Of a DNA stretch of 64,000 nt, positions 1 to 57,611 are shown in pieces. Position 1 is the first letter of the stretch. The number at the start of each line of letters is the position of its first letter. A model generated the notes under the pieces. The model was not told where the DNA came from. It ran no database searches and saw only the letters and a program-made list of their open reading frames with translations. The stretch lies in NCBI RefSeq assembly GCF_964340395.1, contig NC_135566.1, positions 12,650,001-12,714,000 on the forward strand, in the 5' to 3' direction. Source of the DNA: Glandiceps talaboti (Eukaryota > Hemichordata > Enteropneusta > Spengelidae). Made by a program: the position numbers and the translations under genes.

Positions 1-577
1 ACAAATCCATAGAACTAATTTGAAAGACTTTTATATTTAGGTATATCTTACACCCTAGATACGTATAAACTCAACCTGTGCCCCTTTAACAGATCCATAG
101 AACTAATTTGAAAGACTTTTTATTTATGTATATCTTACACCCTAGATACTTATAAACTCAACCTGTGTCCCTTTAACAAATTCATAGAACTAATTTGAAA
201 GACTTTTATATTTAGGTATATCTTACACCCCAGATACGTATAAACTCAACCTGTGCTCCTTTAACAAATTCATCCAACTAATTTGAAAGACTTTTATATT
301 TAGGTATATCTTACACCCCAGATACGTATAAACTCAACCTGTGCTCCTTTAACAAATTCATCCAACTAATTTGAAAGACTTTTATATTTAGGTATATCTT
401 ACGCCCCAGATACGTATAAACTCAACCTGTGCTCCTTTAACAAATTCACCCAACTAATTTGAAAGACTTTTATATTTAGGTATATCTTACGCCCCAGATA
501 CGTATAAACTCAACCTGTGCTCCTTTAACAAATTCATACAACTAATTTGAAAGACTTTTCTGTGTTTAGGTATATCA
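1..577. repeat. 88-bp tandem satellite, about 6.5 copies, open at the left edge
   Basis: A unit of 87-88 bp recurs with equivalent points at 8, 96, 183, 271, 359, 447 and 535. Each copy contains the core CTAATTTGAAAGACTTTT followed by TAGGTATATCTTAC and ACTCAACCTGTG. Copies differ by a few substitutions, and the last copy breaks off near 577. The array starts mid-unit at base 1, so it continues to the left. No coding potential is seen. Confidence 0.93.
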
Positions 578-705
578 AATATTATACAGCAAGAGGACAT
601 CTGGCACATGATCTACAAACAGAATTTATTACTTTATGTGAAATCCATTCTCAGGTTATTATTCACGTCCCTGTAAGATGTGAATTCTTTAATTCATGAA
701 ATTAT

Positions 706-719
706 GTTGCCATAGTAAC
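706..719. promoter_or_regulatory. X-box-like (RFX) motif
   Basis: GTTGCCATAGTAAC fits the RFX X-box consensus GTNRCC-N(0-3)-RGYAAC with a 2-base spacer. It is far from any visible start, so function is inferred only from the motif. Confidence 0.35.
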
Positions 720-1594
720 AGAGACATCATCCGGTCTCTTCCAACACATGTTGTCAGTGGGTAAATATCAATTCCATGGAGAGAGCATGGCCATATCAAA
801 TTTCTTCCCTAATGTCATCACTTCTCATAATTTCGACAAAAGCAATATATATATCAATGCCAAAGTCTGTGTAAAGTGATGTGACATCTATTTCCTGGGT
901 TTTGATTAAAACTCAGGAAAAACACTGATTCTGTGCATTTGGATGTCAGCCCCATGTCATTGCTAAGTGAGAGTAAGCCATTGTGAAGAATATTTCGCCT
1001 TGGGGCTAAAAACAGTTTTCAGTTCTGCCTGCCAAATTTTTCATGATCTGCAAAAGTAGTTCACATCTTTAGACCTGCTATAAAGTTTAGTAGTTCTTTA
1101 CAAACATATACGTACATATTCAAAGTACTATAACACATGTTTTTAATGGCGATCTTTTCAAAACTTTGAATTTTTCATGAATCAATTTTATATTGTAGTA
1201 CATGTACCAAGAAGCTGTCTTGGTACTAGATGCGATACATTTGGTGATTTGTAAACCAGCCTGCCTATACTTCTGCGACCTTCTTTGTCTTCAACATACA
1301 TTTATACTGTAAAGAACGTTTTATTCACTTTGCAAGATTTACGTAGAAAAGATGGAAAGTATTTTCACTCTAAATAATTGTCCCTAAAACTGAGCTTCAG
1401 AATTATGTGGCATTTTTGAGAACGGTGAATGGACACAGGTCATCTTTACCTCATCTTGTATGGTATTGTGCTGAAACGATCATACATGTAATCTCTGTTT
1501 ATCATCGGCAGGTTTATTCATCAACATTTACCCAAAGCTATTACATTGTCGTTGTTTTCACCAATCAGAACAATGGTGAGGCTGCATGTTAATA

Positions 1595-1883
1595 GTCAGG
1601 GCTTGAAATTAACTTTTTTCTTTGGTAGTCCTAGTGGGCTACCAATTTCAGCAATTGGTAGCCCAAGGATTGTGACCAGTAGTCCCATATTCCTGAACTG
1701 AAAACAGATTTCCTCTATTGGAAATGTGTGTGTTATCAAAATACTTTCATGTCCATAAATCTTCTATCTTCATCACATAATCATTGGCAGCCTGAGTGGG
1801 CTACCAGCTGCAAATTATGGTAGCCCCATGACAAGAATTGGTAGTCTGTGGGCATGGGACTACTGTTAATTTTGAGCCCTGAC
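1595..1883. mobile_element. MITE-like element with about 19-bp terminal inverted repeats
   Basis: The left end GTCAGGGCTTGAAATTAAC (1595-1613) and right end GTTAATTTTGAGCCCTGAC (1865-1883) are inverted repeats matching at 17 of 19 positions. The interior repeats GGGCTACCA and TGGTAGCCC motifs in both orientations. No transposase frame is present, so it would be non-autonomous. Confidence 0.6.
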
Positions 1884-2363
1884 AGTATACAGTATATAGT
1901 ATAAAATATATCACTCACTTTCTTCTTTTGTTAGCTACAAAATTTGATACTCTTATTTTACATGTACCCAAAGGTATAGAACAGTAATATGCACGTTCAC
2001 CTAAAATTGACAGTATATTTGCCGTGACATTTGATTCCTGTAAACGTCGGAAAAGGAGAGTGAAATGGCACACGAGCGAAATTATCTATACGCCCACCTA
2101 TCTTCCATCGTGTACACCTTCTGTATAAAACTAAGATTGTGTGTACTGTTAAGTTTCAGGTTACTAAAATGGATTTGAATAGCAACAATATTTAGTACTG
2201 TGACATTATCAAAATCAATATGAAAGGTTAAATCATACCAGGTCATTCACATGTAAATATTATGATTTAGAAAATGGTGTCTTTGTGTATAGCGTGATAT
2301 GCTGAGATAATGGTTTCCACGAAGTGGTATATGATATGGCAAGTACATTGTACATGATCAAAT

Positions 2364-4036
2364 ATGATGACAAATACACCCAATGTGATGACAAGTATGT
2401 GTACATATGTATATGTATCATCACATAAAGTGATGATACATATACCCAATATGATGACAAGTATATCTGATATGATAACAAGTACCCAATATAAGTATAC
2501 CCAATGTGATGACAAGTATACCCAATATGATGACAAGTATACCCGATATGACAAGTATACCCAATGTGATGACAAGTATACCCAATGTGATGACAAGTAT
2601 ACCCGATATGATGACAAGTATACCCGATATGATGACAAGTGTACCCAATGTGATGACAAGTATACCCGATATGACAAGTACACCCAATATGATGACAAGT
2701 ATACCCGATATGACAAGTATACCCAATGTGATGACAAGTATACTCAATATGATGACAAGTATACCCGATATGACAAGTATACCCAATATGATGACAAGTA
2801 TACCCAATGTGATGACAAGTATACCCAATGTGATGACAAGTACACCCAATATAATGCCAAGTATACCCAATGTGATGACAAGTATACCCAATGTGATGAC
2901 AAGTACACCCAATATAATGACAAGTATACCCAATGTGATGACAAGTATACCCAATATGATGACAAGTATACCCGATATGACAAGTATACCCAATGTGATG
3001 ACAAGTATACCCAATATGATGACAAGAATACCCGATATGACAAGTATACCCAATATGATGACAAGTATACCCGATATGACAAGTATACCCAATATGATGA
3101 TAAGTATACCCGATATGATGACAAGTATACCCGATATGATGACAAGTATACCCAATATGATGACAAGTATACCCAATGTGATGACAAGTATACCCGATGT
3201 GATGACAAGAATACCCGATATGACAAGTATACCCAATATGATGACAAGTATACCCAATATGATGACAAGTACACCCAATATGATGACAAGTATACCCAAT
3301 ATGATGACAAGTACACCCAATGTGATGACAAGTACACCCAATATGATGACAAGTACACCCAATGTGATGACAAGTATACCCAATGTGATGACAAGTATAC
3401 CCAATGTGATGACAAGTATACCCAATATGATGACAAGTACACCCAATGTGATGACAAGTACACCCAATATGATGACAAGTACACCCAATATGATGACAAG
3501 TACACCCAATATGATGACAAATACACCCAATGTGATGACAAGTACACCCAATATGATGACAAGTACACCCAATATGATGAGGGGTACACCCAATGTGATG
3601 ACAAGTATACCCAATGTGATGACAAGTACACCCAATGTGATGACAAGTACACCCAATGTGATGACAAGTACACCCAATATGATGACAAGTACACCCAATG
3701 TGATGACAAGTACACCCAATATGATGACAAGTACACCCAATGTGATGACAAGTATACCCAATGTGATGACAAGTATACCCAATGTGATGACAAGTACACC
3801 CAATGTGATGACAAGTACACCCAATGTGATGACAAGTACACCCAATGTGATGACAAGTACACCCAATATGATGACAAGTACACCCAATATGATGACAAGT
3901 ACACCCAATATGATGACAAGTATACTCAATATGATGACAAGTACACCCAATGTCATGACAAGTATACCCAATGTGATGACAAGTACACCCAATATGATGA
4001 CAAGTACACCCAATATGATGAGGAGTAACACACCAT
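2364..4036. repeat. 21-bp minisatellite, about 75-80 units, with 18-bp variants
   Basis: The consensus unit is TAYACCCRATRTGATGACAAG (21 bp, 7 codons). Many units in the left half lack GAT and are 18 bp (6 codons). Because nearly all units are multiples of three, frames stay open for over 500 codons on both strands, giving low-complexity repeat peptides such as KYTQCDD. The left end is more diverged and mixes 18- and 21-bp units, while the right part is nearly all 21-bp TACACCC units. Degenerate units continue to about 4185. I regard it as a noncoding minisatellite. Confidence 0.93.
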
Positions 4037-4769
4037 TATATGATAAGATAGACAAAGTTCAAATTGGTACAGCACCAAAATCCCAAAAGCTATTATGATG
4101 ACTGCATCCTTAATGATGACAAATACACATAAAATGATGACACGTACACCCAACATGACAAGTACACCCAAGATGATGACATCCTTTATGGCTCCACTGA
4201 TAACACTAACATGAGAACCTTGGATTGAATTAACAAGCTGAGTGGGTGTAGTTGTTGAAATCAACACAGTTCCATTTCATGATCAACATATCGTATTTAC
4301 CTTGTACTGTATATAGTTCATACTAAAGAATCACATATCAGTATTACGATGGAAATGTATAAAGTTTGTTCATTCAATTTATTTGTTGTTTATATTCAAA
4401 TTCAAGTAGTTTAGAGCTAATGTTACAGTACATTTACCATCAATATCTTTCTTACTTTATGTATAATCAGATTTCTATTGATCGCGTCCAGGGACTGTAA
4501 ATGTCCTTAATAAAGGAAATAGTTCCGCCTATAAATGCACATGTACTTTTTTATGAGTCTCAAATAAAAGAATATATCAAGGAATGTTTTTCTAAGTGGT
4601 GTTTATTTGATATCTTTCTTCCTTCCTGTTTCGATCAGTCTAATGTGTTTGAAAGCAGTTATGGAAAATGCTAAATGCTGGTCTTTTTTTTTTGCAGTGT
4701 TTGGAGTTTCCCCATCACGTTGGATGAATAGAATAATTGTATTCATACTAAAGATTTAACAGATTCAAG

Positions 4770-5060
4770 GAAAATATGAGTGACCTAAGGGGCCTTGTCA
4801 CTACGAGTCGCTAGACAAGTAGTGACAATCCTTAGATCACAAGTATTTTCCGGCTGAATGAAGAAAAATATTGGAGAATAACATAATTATACCATCTCCA
4901 TTTTAAAAAAATCAGGGAAATTAATGACAATTTTGAATGTTTTGACTCATAAGTCATATTGCGAACATAGCAGAACCAATGACTTAGATACACATTGTCG
5001 TGACATAGAGCGTCCAGAGTGTATATTCTGTATTTTTTGTTGAACCTGGCTGGTATAATA
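4770..5060. mobile_element. Foldback repeat, family 3 (copy 1)
   Basis: Contains inverted arms around a GTCACTA-type centre: AGTGACCTAAGGGGCCTTGT on the left and ATTTTCCGGCTGAATGAAG with AATATTGGAGAATAA on the right, then a tail shared with the copy near 48.9-49.2 kb. Related copies lie at about 48925-49235, 53690-53965 and 54558-54860. There is no coding region. Confidence 0.65.
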
Positions 5061-5520
5061 TCACTAGTAATCAATATTTCTTACAATCAGCATATAACAA
5101 ATTTACAGATATCGTGACTTATATGTATACGCCACAACTCAAAATTCATTTCATCTTTGTGTGAAAATTATTAAATTTCACATCAATGAATCAAATCTTT
5201 GTTATCGTATTCATGTTATATGTAGGGTTCAGATATTATGCGGTATTCATAAAAAAATGATTATTATATGATTTTTGATTGCAGTCACTAGAAACAATTT
5301 ATTTTTGGTGAAGTTGTAGCTTCTCAGTTAAATTTCATAATTTACAAAGATACAACACTTGTAAAGTTTCATGTTCGAACTGGCTATTGCGTAAAGTTTT
5401 GGTAATTTTTTTTTATTAATTCATGACAAAAAACACTGATGGTTATATTGTTAATCACAATGATAACCTAAAGTACATGTAAATTATATGTCATTGCAAG
5501 GACTGCTGTGAATTTGATAG

Positions 5521-5551
5521 TGACCTTTGACCAGCAAATGACCTTTGACCT
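5521..5551. promoter_or_regulatory. Paired DR1 nuclear-receptor-type half-site motifs
   Basis: TGACCTTTGACCA (5521-5533) and TGACCTTTGACCT (5539-5551) are two DR1 direct repeats (AGGTCA-N-AGGTCA on the other strand) whose starts are 18 bp apart. DR1 sites are bound by HNF4, RXR and COUP-TF type receptors in animals. It lies 5.5 kb upstream of the first visible CaMKK exon. A regulatory role is inferred. Confidence 0.4.
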
Positions 5552-6140
5552 GATAGACCGATAACATCCAGTAGCGTGATCCAAAATGCAAATGATGAGA
5601 TAGACATACAAGAAACTAAAAACAAAAAACCCCAAGATTTTTAATTGTTACAGTTACGAAGGGTATTGTTAAATCAAGAGTGAGTATAACACACTATGAT
5701 ATTTTGCAACTTTGAGTTCTTGATATTTCTGTCAGCTAAAAATAACACTGAAATGTTGCTATGGTAATTTGTAATACATTATATTTGTTCATTTCACTTA
5801 CTGTATCAAGTTTACAAACTTATGTCTTTTGGGATCGACTTGCCACCATATTGGCAGCAATTTTTTAGCATGGCATCAGTGAAATTTTATATTATCAGCA
5901 CCCTGGATTATCTGATAAAAGTGCCAATTACATTTTGTTTGCATCTTTATCATGCCACATTTTTATTAAACTTTAATAACTCAAGGAAAAAATATTCTGA
6001 TTTCTTGAATTTGACTAAATGACAGTTGATGTCCAATTTAAACGTTGACAAAGAAGTGAAAAGAATGACATTTGATTGGCCACAAAAAAACCGTTTATCA
6101 TGACTTTAATGACTTTGCCAAAAGATAGAAGGCAGTCAGG

Positions 6141-6154
6141 GTTGCCATAGCAAC
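6141..6154. promoter_or_regulatory. X-box-like (RFX) motif
   Basis: GTTGCCATAGCAAC is a close match to the RFX X-box, two half-sites with a 2-base spacer. The target gene is unknown. Confidence 0.4.
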
Positions 6155-6463
6155 AATTACTGGTGTGTGCATGTGATTACATGTAACCGAACATGTTCAT
6201 TTACGTTGCTTGATATGTGTATGTTTAATATGATGGTACATCATTAACATTTATGTTCTTTGCAATTACTAGTTACATCATCTGTCAGTACTTTTGCTTT
6301 GATGAAATATGATATGTTATAATTAGCATTGAAGTAACTGTTATTAAAATAATGAAAATAGTCCTCGTTATTAGTTCGGCAGGAACGGGTTAGACTTCAG
6401 GAAACCCAGGTGTTTGAATCCCATTTCTGTAACCTTACAATCATGTCAACAAAGATCTGCCTG

Positions 6464-6466
<3 letters not shown>

Positions 6467-6498
<32 letters not shown>
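6467..6498. repeat. (CT)n microsatellite
   Basis: Uninterrupted TC/CT dinucleotide run of about 32 bp. Confidence 0.97.
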
Positions 6499-6500
<2 letters not shown>

Positions 6501-6840
6501 GGTGTCGCTCAGGATAACAAAGTATTTATTGACTTACAGATACATGTTTCATTATACCTCAAGGTATCTCGCATTCTGAACAGATATAATTACGGCTGAG
6601 GGCTGATTCAGTTTTGAGAAGTCCATACATTGTGGTGGTGATATTCATCAGACATGTACAATGTACAGTTTAATGAAAATGCAAATGGTGTGAGTTTCCA
6701 TTTCCAATATACAATATCACCACGATATCTGTCAATTATTAACGTGTGAATTTTTACAGTTGTGAGAGTTTTCATTTGAAAAAACACAACACTGCATTAG
6801 TGAAGACTTAGATTATCAATAGAGTGACTGATTTGTCTGG

Positions 6841-7098
6841 AAAACACACACCTGACTCACGTACGTCAACAATAGAGTGACTGTTATTGGACAGTCTAAA
6901 TATACTTTATGTTTCTCATTAAGTTATAAGAAAAGAAGAAGTTGTAAATTTTTTAGCCAACATCTGGGATACCTGAAAAACACACACCTGACTCACGTCA
7001 ATGATAGCGTGAATGTTATTGGACAGTCTAAATATACTTTATGTTTCTCATTTAATAAGTTATAAGAAAAGATGCATGTGAACTTTTTAGCCAACAAC
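6841..7098. repeat. Tandem duplication, 136-bp period, two copies
   Basis: ACACACACCTGACTCACGT followed by TTATTGGACAGTCTAAATAT and a TTTTTTAGCCAACA tail occurs twice, starting at 6841 and 6977. Copies are about 85-90 percent alike by eye. Noncoding. Confidence 0.85.
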
Positions 7099-7938
7099 TG
7101 ACAGCTATTTAGTTACAAAGTATAATGATTGATGGCGTTCTGTAGAAGCCAGACAAATTTTAACTTGTGTTTCTTATTTCATAAAGTTGGAGGGTTACAA
7201 TTTCTAGTGACTATATATTGACATATTTCCTTATAATCATTATAATATTAATTGTAATCATTATGATGGTTTTGACCCAAACAGACCATTCTTGAGGGAA
7301 ATGGCAGCTAATGGCTGCACAAACATCATTTTGTGATGTTCGATTTGCATCTCGTAGCACTAAACATGTCTGTGCAACAGTTTCTCTAATGAACCACTGG
7401 AGAGAAGTAATACTTCAAGATTTACTCATCCCTTGAAAGTTTTCAGAGAACGAAATACAGAAATTTCATATTATGAGGACAACACTTTCAATTTCAATTT
7501 GTTAGAATGACACTGTCACAGGTAAATTTCATTTTGTGAGAATAACACAGGTCAATTTAATACTGTCAGTTTTGTCAATCTAAGTGAATGACAATCCTTA
7601 TTTCAAAAATCAATCTATGGTTTCCCTCCCACAGAATGTAATAACAATAATATAATACAGCCCTATGCACTGCTTGCTTGGTCAGGATGTTTTCTGCCAT
7701 CCTCATGTTTGGCCAGTGTTTTTGCTTAAAGGCAGTAAATTATGTAGAATCTACCTCAGTTCCCCAGTCATTTACCAGGTTCTCAAACAGAGTTATGGTA
7801 GCTATTATTCTATTGTAAACCTTTACAATTTTACATCTTTTCCCTAATAGCAGGTTTTCCCAACCTTAGCAAAAACACTGTTAGCAGATGCCATGCGATC
7901 CCATGCATGTGCCAGCAACCATATAATGTATATAATAA

Positions 7939-8058
7939 ACACACACATGCTCGTACGCACGCATGCACACATGCTCATGCACACATACACACACACATCT
8001 GCACACACACACGCACACACACAAGTACATGCACACGCATACACACACACACACACAG
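7939..8058. repeat. (CA)n-rich simple repeat
   Basis: Imperfect CA/CACG/CATG dinucleotide tract. Open frames across it on both strands are Cys/Val/Thr/His-rich artefacts of the repeat. Confidence 0.95.
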
Positions 8059-11000
8059 AACAGTAGGATGCTTCTATCACAAGCACCTTGTATGACAAGA
8101 AAAATTAACATGAAAGGCCGCCTTTACTTGAAATGAAAAAAAAGGTGTGACATACAGTGTGTCTGCGTAGATGAAAATTGAACCCTACTGAATTTATCGA
8201 CGCTTTACCGAGAATATTGAAGAACAATTACTCAGTACCAGGTAAATAGAAATTAGGAAAAGGAAGCCCTCAAATATAGAAAGAAACAATCTAACTCACA
8301 CAGATTGATTCAAAATGGTAAACATATCAATTTACTTGGCTAGTGTAGTTTAAACAAGATATGACAAATGAACAAACATACATGATGAAATGAAAACAAT
8401 CTTATAATATGTATTGCTTCTGAAACCTATTAAATTTGAGTGACACAATCAATATTTTGACGTTCTGAAAGCAATAGTATTGCGTCAATAAAGTCAGCAG
8501 AGAAATAGAAATGACGGTGAGGAGCAGATATCAATCACATTATTGTCATACTTTCACTGTCAAGATAACAAAAGACTAACAAACACTGCTGATAGCCCAG
8601 AGTATTACCGATACTGTATTGCGTGATGTTTATATTCAAACATAAGAACTACATGATAGCCCCTCTGGGTAGGAAATGCATGGATAATGGACATAGATAA
8701 ACGTACAGTGTTGTTTTTAGTAGCTACAAATGTGTCCAAATGATGTCAAAAGACAAAAAAAACACTTTCTTAAGTTATTGAATGTATCCCTTCCCTAAAC
8801 GTATTCATATAATTTGTATTACTTATCACTGTATTTAAAGTAAAAAAAGAGCATTTTCCACATGTTCAAGGCAAATGCATCACTCTATTATTGCTTTTAG
8901 GGTACCTTTTGTGTTGTTCATCCGTGGTCAGCAAAGAGAGTTTAATGTGTCTGTAATCATGAGCAAACTGTTCATACATTCAACAAAAGAGAGGATATAG
9001 ACAGAAAACATGTACACTACAGCACCAATATTTTTAACTACAAATTATTTCCTGGCGACTCAGAAAAGCCTTATGAACAAACATATCTATACAAATTTGT
9101 TTAGGGGAGGGAGGAAGGCGGTTTTGTCCTAAATGAATGAAGTTTGTTTATTGAGTTCGTGTGACATTGTGCAATCGGCCCTAAAGATTAGAATATCCAG
9201 GCCGATGATTTGAATCGGACATGATGCAAAATGTAACATCTAAGTAGAAGATTCAGTCCAGGAATACCGAGAAGCATTTTTCTCTAAGGAAAATCAAGTA
9301 GTTGTTTCATGACACATGTCATCCTGTTCATTCATGAGATGTGACTTGCCGTATATCTACTGGATTTACATGTAATTGCCAAAAAAAAAAAAAGTTTGCG
9401 TCGCAGCACAACACATCTATTTTGTATTTATATGTATAAGATTGTTAACATTGAAGGGCATAATACTGATGTGAGCAAATTGAAAGAGACAGGCATCCTT
9501 AACTCACTGTGTAATTAGTTTAGAAGGCATACTACTTCTGATATAAATTGAAAGGTCTATAGCCATCTACAGGTCTTGGTCTTTCAACATATGTTTGATG
9601 TACGACACCTGCTCAGTACAGAGTTTCGTTGGTGAGGATGTAAGTGTTCAAACACTAGAAGCTGCCACTTATGTGTCATTAGTGTTTTTCTACAGATGCC
9701 ACTCAACTTTTACTGGAAGGAGTATATTGTGATTGACATGAAGGAGTTACTTTCCCACCACATAGTTTCTGCTTCTAATTCAGAATTAGGAATTTGAAGT
9801 TCTACTAACTTAAAAAAATAGGCATCCCTTGTGTATAAAACGGTACAGATTTGTATCTGTGAAATTCTTGCCAACTGGATACCCCCTGGTAATTGAGGTC
9901 GTATGACTTTGATAGTGGTTGGAGCTTTTAAACTTGAACTTGTGAACTTTCATCTTTGTGCATAATTGAGGTTGGAACTTGTGTAACTATGGATTAGGCT
10001 TTCTCATAAAAGTATTGTGAACGTCAACCAATCAGGTGTTCTCAATTGACAAGATGTTAATATTGAAATAAAAAAGACAATCTGGCATTCTGCTATCTTT
10101 CTTTGATCAACAACATTGTCTGTCCCAAATCAGATTGCTAAAGCTCATCATGTACACGGCACTTAGGTAAGCTGCTATGTTTTCATCTCGAGCTTTTGTC
10201 GATAAAAGTCTAATTTTTTTTTCATCTGACAGGTAATAACAATGCCATTATTTTTCATTGTTTTTATTTTCCTCATCTCAATTTGTACAATATTTTTATT
10301 TTCATATATCAAAGTTTATCATGTCGATATTTCATATGTAAAACATTCCTGTATGTCATTTGTACATGTGCATCATTGTCAATTATTGTTTATCATTTTC
10401 TGTACATTCACAAGTTCTGATTTTTTTTAGCATAATGCTGTCTAGTGAATCACCCCTAAGAAATGTCACTCTAAAAATTAAATATTTATAAGCTTGTATG
10501 CCATTTGTTCATGTACGTCATTTTTAATTTCTTTGTCATTTTTGGTCTGTTCAGATTCACATTTTGAAATTCCTATTTACTACGGCTAATGCTGTCGAGT
10601 GGATAAACCCAATGAATTGGCACTAAAAAATTTCTCATGGAAAACAAATATCGTCATAGAAAATTTTCATTTTGGATATATTCACCCTCTTAGTTTTTAA
10701 CAAAAACATGGTTTTCTTCTTTTTCAGGTATTTTGCACTTCTTCAGTCTCATTTGATTGTTTTGTCTAATGATTGTTTTATATCCCGCCTTATTCTGTAG
10801 TGTTTATAAACTTACAAGTAGTTTTATGAAAGAGGCTCGGTTGGTATTTGTAAACGTCATTGCTTTTGGCTCCTACCGTCTTTGCCTAATGAAACCAGTT
10901 TACTTATAATACCTTCTGGCTGTGAAAATGTGAATTATTTCTGAAGTTACGGTTGTATTTGCTGTGTTTCCCACAGCAGTGTATTGATGCGTACCATCAA

Positions 11001-11078
11001 ATGAGCTTTTGCTGATTTTCTAAAATGTAATTGTTATTTTGACTATTCCTTGTTTTTTCAATGTTTTGCCATTTACAG
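8059..11078. other. Noncoding region upstream of the first visible CaMKK exon
   Basis: No gene is recognised. A degenerate tandem duplication of about 145 bp is present at 10351-10632 (starts GTATGTCATTTGT and GTATGCCATTTGT). The final part is the 3' end of an intron, with a T-rich tract and an AG acceptor at 11077-11078. Confidence 0.6.
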
Positions 11079-56168
<45,090 letters not shown>

Positions 56169-57026
56169 AAAATGACAGTTGTCACTCTTACACTATAAAC
56201 CTGGCCATATGGTGTGCATTTTAATATTTCTACATATGACATTTAATCTATAATGCTTTTTATCTATGGAATAATTATTGATGACATGCAGACATTTTTA
56301 TACCAAGGCATCAAAGAACTGTAGATAATAATTGACAGTGATGTATTATGGTGTTTATTTTGTGCCAGAATAGTTTGCGCTCTTCTGTTAATAATGTTTT
56401 TGATAAGTGATGGATGATTTGAACAAACCGAGATGTGATGAGCGCCCTCAAGTGTTCTTCCAAATGTTAATACAGAGGGCGCTGTATGTATTTAGATGTC
56501 ATGGCTGGGTTTTTTTGACGACTTCGCAAGGTTTAGTCATGTGTCCCACCTAAGTATTATTGGTTGTTGCAACATGCTCATGCTAAGAAATAGATGTATA
56601 ATTTTTTTTCTTCAAGGTTTATCATTTTTTTTTACATCATATCGCCTGACTTTCTAAGTCAGCTGATCGATCAAAGATGGCACCCCATGTTTTCAGGAAA
56701 GAAATCAAAACACTTTTAAGAGTTTAAGTGTTTAGCTTTTGAAAGAAAAAAACACCAGAACAGTGCTGTGTAATGTAAAATTTGACAGGATTGAACTAGA
56801 AAGTTAAAAAATACCAGCAATAAAAATGGGACAGCTAGGGAACCAGATCGCAAAATGATACTGAATTATTTTAAAGTCAGGCAACAGTTTACTTAAACAA
56901 AGTAACCAGGAAAATCACCAACTCATGAAACATTCTAAACAGGTTAATGAAAATGATATATTCCGCTGAACATTTACAAATATTTTTTTTTCCATAAATG
57001 GTTATAATGACATCCATTCAAATAAA
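56169..57026 (+). other. CAMKK: Probable CaMKK 3' UTR and flank
   Basis: AT-rich noncoding sequence after the stop. Possible poly(A) signals AATAAA are at 56819-56824 and 57021-57026. Another overlaps the stop codon (56164-56169) and is probably chance. The true 3' end cannot be set from sequence. Confidence 0.4.
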
Positions 57027-57322
57027 TAACTTGAAATTCAAGCAATGGATGTTTTTTTTTTTTTAAAAACATATTAGTATTATTAGCTAATTCTGCTATA
57101 CATATTTTGATAAGATTACAAGTTGATTCTTTGTAGTCTTAAGAATTTGTATGGCCTTCTCTTTTGCTGAGAATCTCATGACTTTTGATGTGAAAAAATG
57201 AATGTATGTTAGCATTGGGGTTCTTTTCAAAAGTTTGCTATTTTTGGGTAGTGATGTAACTTTTTGTTAAAGCATGATATAAAGCCAAGAAATACGCCAT
57301 ATTCCTGAACCAGTTTTCTTAA

Positions 57323-57611
57323 AGCGGCCATATGGAGAGGATTGGGTATTTATTTTAGATTTTTTAATTTATAAAACAATTTTATCATGGTTTCCTACTT
57401 GAAAAGCCAATATGAAACAAAAAAGACCCTGTCTGTGTTTGTAACTCAATACATTGCAAGATGCCAAAACTTGTGTAAAAAAAGTTTGTTATCGTACGTA
57501 CAATAACAAACATTTCGCACATTTATTGATAATTTCCAATGTATTGAGTTACAAACACAGACTTAGTCCATATTGTTTTACATTGATTTTTCAAGTAGGA
57601 AGTCATGATGA
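57323..57611. mobile_element. Palindromic MITE, family 1 (copy 3), right end lost
   Basis: Starts after TTAA with AGCGGCCATATGGAGAGG, has the GTTATCGTACGTACAATAAC centre, and stops matching near 57611 (AGTAGGAAGTCATGATGAC). The inverted terminus is missing. Confidence 0.75.

Larger units (their letters stand above)
578..2363. other. Noncoding stretch with one MITE-like element
   Basis: AT-rich sequence without a recognisable gene. Short open frames here show no domain or splice context. It holds an X-box-like motif at 706-719 and a terminal-inverted-repeat element at 1595-1883, listed separately. A 5' exon of the CaMKK gene could lie here, but I cannot identify one. Confidence 0.6.

Noticed and set aside
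1-577. CRISPR-like array
   Set aside because: Copies are contiguous with no unique spacers; it is a eukaryotic satellite.
2267-4267. Long open frames of 391-554 codons on both strands
   Set aside because: All are translations of the 21/18-bp minisatellite; openness follows from the unit length and there is no splice or domain context.
11039-11078. Start of the first CaMKK exon frame upstream of the acceptor
   Set aside because: The bases before 11079 are a T-rich acceptor tract ending in ACAG, and the frame begins with TTG, not ATG.
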